From Poriferisodalis sp965221945 (GTDB taxonomy: Bacteria > Actinomycetota > Acidimicrobiia > Acidimicrobiales > Poriferisodalaceae), in contig NZ_OZ244925.1 of assembly GCF_965221945.1 (NCBI RefSeq), forward strand, positions 2,976,001 to 3,040,000: a stretch of 64,000 nt of DNA, read 5' to 3'. The notes beneath the pieces are model-generated. The model saw only the letters and a program-made list of their open reading frames with translations. It searched no databases and had not been told where the DNA came from. The position numbers were made by a program, and so were the translations under genes. Each line of letters begins with the position of its first letter. The first letter of the stretch is position 1. Below, in pieces: positions 41,868 to 50,699 of this stretch.

Positions 41868-44249
41868 TCAGGATCGGATGCTGCGGAGGTCGGCGAAGCT
41901 GGCGACGAGCGTCTTGGGGCCGCCGTCGGCGAAGTGGACGGTGACCTCCCAGTCATCCCCATCTGGACGCACGTCCTGGACGACGCCAGCGCCGAACTTG
42001 GCATGCAACACGTCGTCGCCGACGCCGTAATCGAGCCCTGCCGACGGCGCAGGCTTGGGCTCCCCCATCCGGGCAGCGACCCGGCGGCGAGCCTCCTCCC
42101 GCCGAGTCTCGCGGCCCTTTGCGGTGCTGTCATCGTGGCGGGCAGGTTCAGTCCGCGGCTGGCTCCGGCCGGCTAGCTCTGTCTCGTCCAGCTGGCTGTA
42201 CTCGCTGGCAGGGCCAGTTCCGCTGCCGCTACGCACGCCAGCACCGCGATTGGCGCCCCAGTCGCTCGTCGCCGACCGCCACGACGAGCCGTAGCGGCCG
42301 GTGTCGGGTGAACGGTCGTCGAGCAAGTCCTCGGGTATCTCCGAGAGAAACCGACTGGGCGGGTTGTACTGAGTCTGACCGTGCAGCATCCGGCTCCAAG
42401 CGTGCGTCAGGTGCAGCTGCTCGCGAGCGCGGGTAATGCCGACGTAGGCCAGCCGGCGCTCTTCTTCCAGCTCGCCGGGATCGGCTATGGATCGATAGTG
42501 TGGGAAAACACCCTCCTCCATGCCGGTCACGAAGACCACGTCAAACTCGAGCCCCTTGGCGGAATGCAGCGTCATGAGCGTCACCTGCGAGTTGGTGCGC
42601 ATTGCGTCCACATCGCTCGCAAGCGACACTCGCTCAAGGAACTCACCGCACGATTCGGATCCCTCGGCGTCCCCGATCAGCTCTTCAAGATTCTCAATGC
42701 GCCCACGGGGCTCAATACTTGCTTCCGGTTGCGCGCTGATCTCGTCTTCGAGTTGCTGGAAGTAACCGGAAGCCTCGAGCGCTGCCCTCAGAACCGCAGC
42801 GGGGCCGTTGGCAACTTGGGCTGTAGCACGTTCGATAACGCTGCGGAACTGAAGCAGCCCAGCACGAGCCGCTCCGCGCACACCCGCTTTATCAACTCGG
42901 TCGAGCACAGCAGCGAACGGCGCGCCCTCTAGCTCGGCAAAGTCTTCAAGCTTTGCGATCGTGCGTTCGCCGACTCCACGAGCAGGCACATTGACAACCC
43001 TCTTGAGAGACACCTCGTCGGAAGGGTTTACGGTCACCCGCAAGAACGCCAGCGCGTCCTTGATCTCGCGGCGGTCGTAGAAGCGGGTGCCGATGATCTG
43101 ATACGGCACCTTGCCAGCGACGAGCGCTGCTTCAATCGCACGCGATTGTGCATTGGATCGGTAGAAGACTGCAGCATCGGACCAATCGATCTGGCCGTCG
43201 GCGTACATGCGTCGCAGCTCGGCACCGACATAGCGGGCTTCGTCTTCGGCGTCGGTTCCGCGGTAGCGAATCAGCTTTGCGCCACCGGATCGGTCGGTCC
43301 ACAGGTTCTTGGGCGGCCGGCCGAGATTGTTGCGGATCACCGAGTTCGCAGCGTCGAGAATCGCCTGACTGGAGCGATAGTTCTGATCCAACACATACGT
43401 AGCGCTGTCGCCAAACGTGGTGCCGAAATTCAAAATGTTTGTGATGTCGGCACCACGGAATGCGTACACAGATTGATCGGAATCACCCACCACAAAGACG
43501 TTGCGTGCCGGCCCGCACAACTGGCCGATCAGCCGTACTTGTGCTGCGTTGGTGTCCTGGTACTCGTCCACAAGGATGTGCTCGAAGCGCTGCCGGTAAT
43601 ACTCGGCCACATCGGCATGGTTCTCAAGCAGCCACACACCAAGCATGATCAGATCGTCAAAGTCCATCGCACCGGCTTGCTGCAGCCGCTTCTGGTACTC
43701 GGCGTAGATGCGCGCAACATGGCGGTCGAACGGACCGGAGCCATTTGGTCCTTCAGCCAATTCGGCTGCCTGAGATGGCGTGGTGAGGCGATTCTTCATC
43801 ATCGAAATCGTCGCATGCACCCCTCGATCGCTGAATCGCTTGGGGTCAAGTTTCAACTTGCGGACGACATCACGAGTGAGCCGCCGCGAGTCAGCCTGGT
43901 CGTAGATGCTGAACGTGGAGGGGTAGCCGAGCACGTCGGCGTGGCTGCGCAGGATCCGGGCGCAAGCGCTGTGGAAGGTGGAGATCCACATCCGGTGTGC
44001 CACCTGGCCGACGAGCCCGCCGATGCGCTCGCGCATCTCCCCTGCCGCCTTGTTGGTGAACGTGATCGCCAGCAGGCCGAACGGGCTGACGTGGCGGTGT
44101 GCGAGCAGGTAGGCGATGCGGTGGCTCAGCACGCGTGTCTTGCCCGACCCAGCCCCGGCTACTACGAGCGCCGGACCGTTGCCATGCAACACGGCGGCCC
44201 GCTGGCCAGCATTCAGCGGCGCGAGGATCGGGTCGTCGTCTGCGCTCAT
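41868..44249 (-). CDS. pcrA: ATP-dependent DNA helicase, UvrD/PcrA family
   Basis: A 793-residue SF1A helicase. Walker A is VAGAGSGKTR, motif Ic ITFTNKAAGEMR, motif II VDEYQDTN, motif III GDSDQSVYAFRGAD, motif V TLMTLHSAKGLEFDVVFVTG and motif VI YVGITRAREQLHL. The C-terminus ends with the Tudor-like PcrA tail (GVGDDVLHAKFGAGVVQDV). It acts in DNA repair and displacement of replication blocks. The ATG at 44249 was chosen; TTG at 44258 adds three residues. The central part looks more AT-rich than the ends. Confidence 0.95.
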   Translation of the reverse strand: MSADDDPILAPLNAGQRAAVLHGNGPALVVAGAGSGKTRVLSHRIAYLLAHRHVSPFGLLAITFTNKAAGEMRERIGGLVGQVAHRMWISTFHSACARILRSHADVLGYPSTFSIYDQADSRRLTRDVVRKLKLDPKRFSDRGVHATISMMKNRLTTPSQAAELAEGPNGSGPFDRHVARIYAEYQKRLQQAGAMDFDDLIMLGVWLLENHADVAEYYRQRFEHILVDEYQDTNAAQVRLIGQLCGPARNVFVVGDSDQSVYAFRGADITNILNFGTTFGDSATYVLDQNYRSSQAILDAANSVIRNNLGRPPKNLWTDRSGGAKLIRYRGTDAEDEARYVGAELRRMYADGQIDWSDAAVFYRSNAQSRAIEAALVAGKVPYQIIGTRFYDRREIKDALAFLRVTVNPSDEVSLKRVVNVPARGVGERTIAKLEDFAELEGAPFAAVLDRVDKAGVRGAARAGLLQFRSVIERATAQVANGPAAVLRAALEASGYFQQLEDEISAQPEASIEPRGRIENLEELIGDAEGSESCGEFLERVSLASDVDAMRTNSQVTLMTLHSAKGLEFDVVFVTGMEEGVFPHYRSIADPGELEEERRLAYVGITRAREQLHLTHAWSRMLHGQTQYNPPSRFLSEIPEDLLDDRSPDTGRYGSSWRSATSDWGANRGAGVRSGSGTGPASEYSQLDETELAGRSQPRTEPARHDDSTAKGRETRREEARRRVAARMGEPKPAPSAGLDYGVGDDVLHAKFGAGVVQDVRPDGDDWEVTVHFADGGPKTLVASFADLRSIRS

Positions 44250-44318
44250 TGGGGGCAATGGCGGTTCGCGTGGCGTCCGTGAGCAGGGTTCGGCGCAGGT
44301 TGGCTCATGCGGGTCGTT

Positions 44319-45515
44319 TCACGTTGTGTAGTCGGCGTTGATGCGGACGTACTGGTCGGTGAGATCGCAGCCGTACACGGTGAACGACCCGCCCGCGATG
44401 CCCAAGTCCACCGAGATCAGCACCTCGTCGGACGCCAAGTAGGCCTCAAGTTCGGCAAGCGCCTCGGGAGTTGCGGGCGTGGGATACACCTCTTGGTCGC
44501 CAAAGCGAATCCTGACGCGATCCGGGTCGATGTCGGTCTCGTCACTGCACTTGCCGATCGCCATCGCGACCCGGCCCCAATTGGGGTCACGGCCGTGCAC
44601 GGCGGTCTTTACCAGTGGGGAGTTCACGATCGCCTTGACGACACGCTTGGCCTGCACATCGTCACGGGCGCCGTTCGCCGTCACCACGATGAGAGTCTCG
44701 GCACCCTCGCCGTCGAAGGCCAGTTGACGCGTCAGGTCCAGGCTGACCGCACCGAGCGCAGACTCCAGCTCAGCCTCGTCGACCGCGCCAGCCGCTCCGT
44801 TCGCCAGCATCACCACCATGTCGTTGGTGGAAGTGTCGGTGTCCACGCTGAGCGCATTGAACGTGACGTCGCAGACGCGGCGCAGCATCGCGTCGAGCCG
44901 GTCGGGAGCGATCTCGGCATCGGTGGTGATCACCGAGATCATCGTGGCCATGTCGGGCTCGATCATCCCCGAACCCTTGGCAATGCCCACCACCTCGGCT
45001 ACGCCCGCCGAGGCACGGGCGGTCTTGGGGTGCGTGTCGGTGGTCATGATCGCAGTCGCCGCAGCCGCAGCGTCCCGGGAATTCAAGGCCTGCGACGGCG
45101 CCTGCGCCAGCCGGTCGAAATACCTGTCCACGGCGCCTTCGGGGTAGGGCACGCCGATCACGCCGGTGGAGCCCACCAAGACTTGGTCGGGTTTGCAACC
45201 CACCAGTTCGGCGACCCGCTGCGCGAGGTTCGCCGTGTCCCGCTCACCCTGTTCGCCGGTTGCCACGTTGGCGTTCTTCGACACCACCACGACTGCCTGT
45301 GCCTGCCCATCGGCGACGTTGATCTGGCTCAGCCTCACACTGGACGCGGCGAACAGGCTCTTGGTGAACACGCCTGCTACGGCCGACACCCGATCAGCAG
45401 CCAAGACCATCACATCGTCGGACTCGTCCTTCATGCCGACATTGCCAGCATGGCAGGCGAAGCCAGCCGGCAAGTCCACCGATGCAGCCGCATTTCCGGC
45501 CCCTGTCGAAGTCAT
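44319..45515 (-). CDS. argJ: glutamate N-acetyltransferase/amino-acid N-acetyltransferase (ArgJ)
   Basis: ArgJ, about 398 residues from the ATG at 45515, which has AAGGGTTGATC just upstream. Start-proximal AGFACHAGNVGMK, the autocleavage site TAIMTTDTHPK (Thr nucleophile), KGSGMIEPDMATM and the terminal LTDQYVRINADYTT are diagnostic. It recycles the acetyl group in arginine synthesis. The frame continues upstream without a stop into a ThDP enzyme, so the ORF is 983 codons in all. Confidence 0.94.
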   Translation of the reverse strand: MTSTGAGNAAASVDLPAGFACHAGNVGMKDESDDVMVLAADRVSAVAGVFTKSLFAASSVRLSQINVADGQAQAVVVVSKNANVATGEQGERDTANLAQRVAELVGCKPDQVLVGSTGVIGVPYPEGAVDRYFDRLAQAPSQALNSRDAAAAATAIMTTDTHPKTARASAGVAEVVGIAKGSGMIEPDMATMISVITTDAEIAPDRLDAMLRRVCDVTFNALSVDTDTSTNDMVVMLANGAAGAVDEAELESALGAVSLDLTRQLAFDGEGAETLIVVTANGARDDVQAKRVVKAIVNSPLVKTAVHGRDPNWGRVAMAIGKCSDETDIDPDRVRIRFGDQEVYPTPATPEALAELEAYLASDEVLISVDLGIAGGSFTVYGCDLTDQYVRINADYTT

Positions 45516-47270
45516 GATCAACCCTTGTCGCACGCTTTCCCGCGGCCCGGCCGCGGTTGTGGGGCCAAGGTAGTTGCGGTTGTGCCCAGAGCCTCTGCCA
45601 ATCCAGCGGGCAGGTGCGGGACGGGCGCTAACGATCGGGTTGCTGGCCCCGGACGCGGGCAAGACGATGTGCGGCCACGGGAAGGGCACCTCGCCGAAGG
45701 GCACCTCGATCACGGTCGACTCATCGGAGCTCAACGCTTCGCGCAGGCACGGGCGCAATTCGTCGGGCGTGCTCGCCCGCATGCCCCTGACGCCGAAGGA
45801 ATCCGCCAGCTTCACGAAGTCCGGGCTCGTGAGATCGCTGGCGATGACCCGGCCATCGAAGCGCTCCCGCTGGATCCGGCGAACGTTGCCGTAGGCATGG
45901 TCGTTGAACACGATCGTCGTCAGCGGGATCCGGTGGTGCACCGCGGTCGCCAGCTCGTTGATGGTGAACAGGGCTCCACCGTCGCCGACGATCGACAGCA
46001 CCGGCACGTCGCGCCGGGCATGTGCTGCCCCCAGCGCCGTGGCGAATCCGTAACCCAGCGTCCCCTGGTACCCCGCACTGAGGAACGTCCTCGGCCGGTA
46101 CACGTCGAACCCGAGCCAGGACACATAGCCGCACTGGGTCATCTCGTCTACGAAGATCCCCTCGGGCGGCAATTCGGCCCGGATGGCACCGAGCCAGCCA
46201 TATTGGGGCGCGAGCGCCGCGGCGGTGGCGGATTCGGCATCGGCCCGCGCGATCTCGAGTTCGGCTCGCCACTCCGAACGCTCAGCCTGCGTGGTACCGA
46301 GCGCATCGGCAAGCAAGGGCAGCGCGTCGGCGAGATCGGCATGGATGCCCACGGTCGGAGGTCCGAAGCGGCCGATCTCATCGGCGTCGATGTCGATGTG
46401 GACGACTTTGAGATCGTCGTCGACGCCCCACGTGGACTGCTGCATGGCCATCCGGGTGCCCAGCCCGATCACCACGTCGACCCGCGGCCAGAGCTGGTAG
46501 GCGGTCGGCGTGGTGATGCTCAGCGGGTGATCCGAGGACACCACACCGCGCCCGCTTCGGAAGGCGACGACCGGCGCAGACAGCCGCTCGGCGATTCGGG
46601 TGACGTGCTCCGAGCACTCCTGTGCGCCACCGCCCACGACGATCATCGGCCGCTCTGCGACGGCCATGAGCTGCGCCGCCTCGACGACGGCTGCTTGGTC
46701 AGGCTCCGGGCCTGGGCGCACCGGGGCAACGAGATCACCGGGTGCGGATTCGACTGTCGCGTTCCAGATGTCGGTCGGAACCTCCACACCGACCGGCCCT
46801 TGCCGCCCCGAGCGCAGGGCGGTCATGGCGCGCTGCAGCACAGCGGGGGCGCCCGCACCGTCGCTGATGCGCTCGGCGTGGCGGGTGAGCCGCTGCAGCA
46901 CGCCGAACTGATCGGGCAGTTCGTGCAGGGCGCCGTAACCCTGACCGATCGACGCAGTCGCGATCTCGCTGACCAACCCCAGCACCGGCGCGTTGGTGGC
47001 ATACGCCGTGCTAAGTGCCGCAGCGGTGTTCAGCAGACCTGGCCCCGGCACCACGCAGAATGCCTGGGGCTCGCCTGTTGCCAGCGCCGCGCCGAGCGCC
47101 ATGTAGGCCGCGCCCTGCTCGTGCCGCGTTTGGATCGGTGCCACGGCGTCGCGGCGGTCGTACAGCGCATTGAGGAACGGGTCGTTCTGCACCCCCGGCA
47201 GGCAGTACAAGTCGGTGAAGCCGTTCGCGATGAGCGACTCGACCGTCAAGCTCGCAACCGTGTTCGCCAT
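45516..47270 (-). CDS. thiamine-diphosphate-dependent enzyme (acetolactate-synthase-like), fused in frame to argJ
   Basis: About 585 codons before argJ, no stop between. N-terminal ThDP domain: LPGVQNDPFLNALYD and TRHEQGAAYMALGAALATGE, where Glu activates ThDP. Middle domain: PMIVVGGGAQECSEHV. C-terminal ThDP motif: GDGGALFTINELATA to IVFNDHAYGN. Members make acetolactate or decarboxylate 2-oxoacids; this one is not close enough to IlvB to name. GGAGGGG precedes the ATG at 47270. The last ~50 residues before ArgJ are Arg/Gly/Pro-rich and look like read-through of an intergenic spacer; TAG appears there in another frame. Confidence 0.85.
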
Positions 47271-47687
47271 GGATCCCCTCCGGACCGAGGCGACCGTACC
47301 CGACGCTGCTGTTCCGGCCTCAGACAGCCAACTCCGGCCCGAGTCTCAGGTTCAGATCCTCGCTGCCCAGTGGGATTGATGGATCGGCCGCTTCGACGAG
47401 CGCCGGTTGCGGCGCCAGACTGAAGCCGTCAGACCCCCTCGGGCATTGAGGTGGCGCTGTGGCCTCGCGCAGCCGACCCGACAGTTCCCGCTCAACCAGC
47501 CTCGTGCCGTCATGGCGGAAGGTGGCTGATGAGAACTCGACTTCCAATTGGCACTCGCCTGAGCCGGACCGGAGAGAATGATGGGAGCCTGATCGTTAGC
47601 CCGGTCGTGTGCAGACGTCCACGTAGTGTGCGTGCAACATTCTCAATAGCAGGCATGCAAAATTCAATTTAACGCTAGCCTTGCTGC
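47271..47687. other. intergenic region without supported gene
   Basis: A 417-base divergent spacer between the ThDP gene and the DUF4143 ATPase. Possible short frames (for example 47320-47547, minus) have no supporting features. The last ~50 bases before 47688 are AT-rich (AAAATTCAATTTAACG) and probably hold the ATPase promoter. Confidence 0.5.
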
Positions 47688-48971
47688 ATGGAGACGGAAG
47701 CGGTCGCCCACATCGCCCGTCATCTCAGCGTCCATGTCGATGACGCGCTCACAGGATTCCGGGTCGTCGTCCTCCACGGAGCGCGTCAATCGGGCAAGAC
47801 GACACTGGCGCAGCGAGCGGCACAACGCGCAGGCGGTACCTACCTCACGCTCGAAGATCCGCAGATCCTGCGATCGGCGCTCGACGACCCGATCGCGCTG
47901 TTAGAGGGCTGGCCGATGCCGCTGGCCGTCGATGAGATCCAAGTCGCCGGCGACCGGCTAGTCAAGGCGGTCAAGCGCCTCGTCGATGCCGATCAGACAC
48001 CGGGCCGCTACTTGCTGACCGGCTCTTCTCACTTCCTCACCGTTCCGACCATCAGCGAATCACTCGCGGGACGGGCTCGCCTGCTACGACTCTCGCCGCT
48101 ATCGCAAGCCGAGTGCGCCCAAACCGCGACTCCGCCGCTCGACGCATGGATGGAGCGAGCCGGCGCCGCCCGCGTGCCCACCCAGCACGGCGCGGCGCCT
48201 CCGCCGACCCGCCGTGACTACACGCGCCTGATTTGCACCGGCGGCTATCCCGAGGTCCTTCGGCTGCCGGACCGGCTTCGAACCGGCTGGTTCGAGAGCT
48301 ACATCGAGACGGTCGTCGAGCGCGACATCACAGCGCTCGCCGACATCCGACGCGCCACAGCGCTGCTTCCGCTGCTTCGATGGACTGCGGCCCAGACGTC
48401 GCAGGAATTGATCGTCGCTGAGGCATCGAGACGGCTCGGCATCGGCCAGCCCACCGTGATCGCCTACCTCGAGCGGCTCCGCACGGTGTTCTTCGTTCAC
48501 GAGCTGCCAGCTTGGTCACGGAACCTGTCAGCACGGGCTGTCCGGCGACCCAAGCTCCATGTCTCCGACACCGGCCTCGCTGCCCACCTGCTCGGTGTCG
48601 ATGCCGATGCGTTGCTCGTACCGACATCGCGAGCACTCGGTCCGCTGACCGAGTCATTCGTGGTGGCCGAGATTGCCCGCCAAGCCGCTAGCTCGGCGAG
48701 TCGCCTCAGCCTGTGGCACTTCCGAGATGCCCGCCATGAGGTGAACCTGATACTCGAGCGGCCCGATGGCTCGATCGTCGCCGTGGAAGTGAAGGCCAGC
48801 AGTTCGCCCTCGCCACGGGCCGCAGACCACCTCCGATGGCTTCGAGACCGCCTCGACGACACTGCGCCGGGCACCTTCACCGGAGGCGTGCTGCTGCACA
48901 TGGGCGAACACCATCTCAGCCTCGGAGACCGGCTCAGCATGTGGCCGATCTCGTCGCTCTGGACCACCTGA
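47688..48971 (+). CDS. AAA_14 / DUF4143 ATPase
   Basis: A 427-residue protein. Walker A is GARQSGKT (31-38) and Walker B LAVDEIQ. The AAA_14 end is LLTGSSHFLT. A C-terminal DUF4143 domain includes KLHVSDTGLAAHLLG and the nuclease-like fold residues in FRDARHEVNLILE and IVAVEVKAS. The family is widespread, often in variable regions, and its role is unknown; a PD-(D/E)xK-like nuclease end has been proposed for it. It starts a small accessory patch. Confidence 0.88.
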   Translation: METEAVAHIARHLSVHVDDALTGFRVVVLHGARQSGKTTLAQRAAQRAGGTYLTLEDPQILRSALDDPIALLEGWPMPLAVDEIQVAGDRLVKAVKRLVDADQTPGRYLLTGSSHFLTVPTISESLAGRARLLRLSPLSQAECAQTATPPLDAWMERAGAARVPTQHGAAPPPTRRDYTRLICTGGYPEVLRLPDRLRTGWFESYIETVVERDITALADIRRATALLPLLRWTAAQTSQELIVAEASRRLGIGQPTVIAYLERLRTVFFVHELPAWSRNLSARAVRRPKLHVSDTGLAAHLLGVDADALLVPTSRALGPLTESFVVAEIARQAASSASRLSLWHFRDARHEVNLILERPDGSIVAVEVKASSSPSPRAADHLRWLRDRLDDTAPGTFTGGVLLHMGEHHLSLGDRLSMWPISSLWTT

Positions 48972-49015
48972 GTCTCTCTCCCAGCTTGAGCGGCCGGTGG
49001 TTGCAGTCCTTGTCA

Positions 49016-49297
49016 ATGCCCGCCAAGCGAACCCGCAAGAGCTACCAGAACCGCCGCTGTGCGTACTGCGGTGCTCCGCTGCGTGACGGCGTTCGTACCC
49101 GCGACCACGTGTACCCCCGCAGCCGCGGAGGGACGAACCGGCGCGGCAACCTCATACCGGCGTGCCGCGAGTGCAACGCGTCCAAGGGAGACATGGCGCC
49201 GGGGCAGTGGCTCGCTTCGGGAAAGGTAACCGAGGTGATGCGGGAGAACGGCGAGTATTGGCGGCGTCGACGATTCAGACGCTCTCTCGGCGTTTAG
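49016..49297 (+). CDS. HNH endonuclease family protein
   Basis: A 93-residue protein with a compact HNH motif: CAYCGAPLRDG (zinc Cys pair), RDHVYPRSRGGTNRRGN (His-Asn core) and CRECNASKGD (second Cys pair). It is basic throughout and may be a free-standing DNA nuclease from a phage or mobile source. It begins 44 bases after the ATPase gene. Confidence 0.85.
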   Translation: MPAKRTRKSYQNRRCAYCGAPLRDGVRTRDHVYPRSRGGTNRRGNLIPACRECNASKGDMAPGQWLASGKVTEVMRENGEYWRRRRFRRSLGV

Positions 49298-49359
49298 ATC
49301 ACTCCAAGGACTGAGATCAGAGCGCGCCACTCAAGGACCAGCTGATCGTCACCCTGGTC

Positions 49360-49662
49360 ATGGAATGCGATACTCCAGCTATGTCAACGGATCTTGAGCA
49401 CTGGCAGCGCGTCATCCTCGACTTCGCTGCCAATCAGACCACGTCACAGACGCCCGCCGAGGTCAAGCGACGCCTCGGGCGGTGGGTCAAGCACTGCCTG
49501 TCGGAGAACATTGATCCCACTCGGCGGGACGAGCCAGCGGTGAACATCTGGGTCAGCCAGCTCACCCTGTTAACCAAACCCGGCACGCTGATGGCTCCCA
49601 GCACGCAAGCCAAGTACAAGCAGATCCTCCGAGCGTGGTTCGCTTGGTGGGCAATCGGATGA
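49360..49662 (+). CDS. short protein resembling an integrase N-terminal SAM-like domain
   Basis: A 100-residue, all-helical protein (93 from ATG at 49381). The layout, ending AKYKQILRAWFAWWAIG, resembles the core-binding domain of tyrosine recombinases, but no catalytic domain follows. It may be a truncated recombinase or an unrelated small helical protein. Confidence 0.4.
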   Translation: MECDTPAMSTDLEHWQRVILDFAANQTTSQTPAEVKRRLGRWVKHCLSENIDPTRRDEPAVNIWVSQLTLLTKPGTLMAPSTQAKYKQILRAWFAWWAIG

Positions 49663-49901
49663 CGGCGGCAAGGGCTCCATGCCCGCGCCATTCATTCGTC
49701 AGGATCACGCCGATGCGCTACCAGCGATGTGTCGCTCGAACATCACAGGGGCTCCCGCGCTGAACGGTCAACGCGTCCGGATCGACAGGAACCTCGACCC
49801 TGTCAGCGGTGATTCCTGCATTGCTGACGTGCACGCGATGCCTCGTCCTGCCGACTTGATTGGGCACCATCACATGACTCAGGTTGGCATGCCGGTAGCG
49901 C
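49663..49901. other. intergenic region without supported gene
   Basis: About 240 bases between the recombinase-like fragment and the stop of the convergent lipoprotein gene. I see no supported gene or clear terminator. Confidence 0.4.
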
Positions 49902-50699
49902 CTACCAATCGCAATCAACCAATGGCATCTCATAGATGACGTAATCGGCGACGTGCCATTCGAAGGTGCTGACGCCGTAGAACCAGTCGATGGTCAGGCT
50001 GGTGCCGGAACGCAGTGCTGCGACGAAGTCTCGGCGGTTCGACTTCGGAAGGAACACCCCACGAACAGTCGGTTCGCCAGAAGCCTTCACCAAGGCTTGC
50101 CAATGCACATTCGTGGAAGATTCCTGACCCCCACCTCGATAGCGCCCTGACGAGTTTCCCGGGGCGTCCGGTCGCCAAGCAAACTCTCCTTCACCAAGAT
50201 CTGCCTGATCACCTACGAACACGCTCAGCACGTCTTCGTAGCAACTCAAGAAGATCATTGCGCCCCCGTCGTCGCTGATCATCGTCGCCCTCGAGATCAG
50301 ATCGCCGAAGGGGTCGGTTCCCCTCTGCGGTATCCAGCCGGGTTGGCTCGGACACAGGTCCGAGCGCTTGGCGGTCGATCCGTCCCAGCAGACGAATGGA
50401 GGCCTCGTCGTCGTCGTGGTTGCGATCGCTGCAGTGGCGGTCGTGGTTGCGGCAGGTGCAACGGTGGTCGCCGTCGTATTCGGCGGCGCAGCAGTCGTGG
50501 TGGTGCTGGGTGGGATGGAAGTTCGGATCGGTTGTGCCGTCGCCGCTGGCACGCCCGAAGCCTCGGTAGGTATGGGATGTATCGCTGTCGCGCAAGCCAG
50601 CGATGTCAACGTGAGCATGCAGATCGACACAATTGCGAACCCTCTCACCACCGCGTCGCCCGTCCTTGTGCGCGCATTCACACCAGCGCCTATTCCCAT
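49902..50699 (-). CDS. secreted or lipid-anchored protein with Thr/Ala-rich linker
   Basis: A 265-residue protein from the ATG at 50699, which overlaps the guaA stop by 10 bases; a GTG ~15 codons later is an alternative. A hydrophobic signal ends at LTSLACA (possible lipobox). A Thr/Ala/Pro-rich linker of ~60 residues follows, then a soluble domain with CWDGSTAKRSDLCPSQPGW and a C-terminal domain of unknown family. It probably acts on the cell surface. Confidence 0.65.
   Translation of the reverse strand: MGIGAGVNARTRTGDAVVRGFAIVSICMLTLTSLACATAIHPIPTEASGVPAATAQPIRTSIPPSTTTTAAPPNTTATTVAPAATTTATAAIATTTTTRPPFVCWDGSTAKRSDLCPSQPGWIPQRGTDPFGDLISRATMISDDGGAMIFLSCYEDVLSVFVGDQADLGEGEFAWRPDAPGNSSGRYRGGGQESSTNVHWQALVKASGEPTVRGVFLPKSNRRDFVAALRSGTSLTIDWFYGVSTFEWHVADYVIYEMPLVDCDW

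Noticed and set aside
44307..47423. 1038-residue plus-strand frame opposite ThDP/argJ
   Set aside because: No domain character; His/Arg-rich shadow of two recognised enzymes.
47320..47547. 75-residue minus-strand frame in the spacer before the DUF4143 ATPase
   Set aside because: No motif, no SD, composition of non-coding high-GC DNA.
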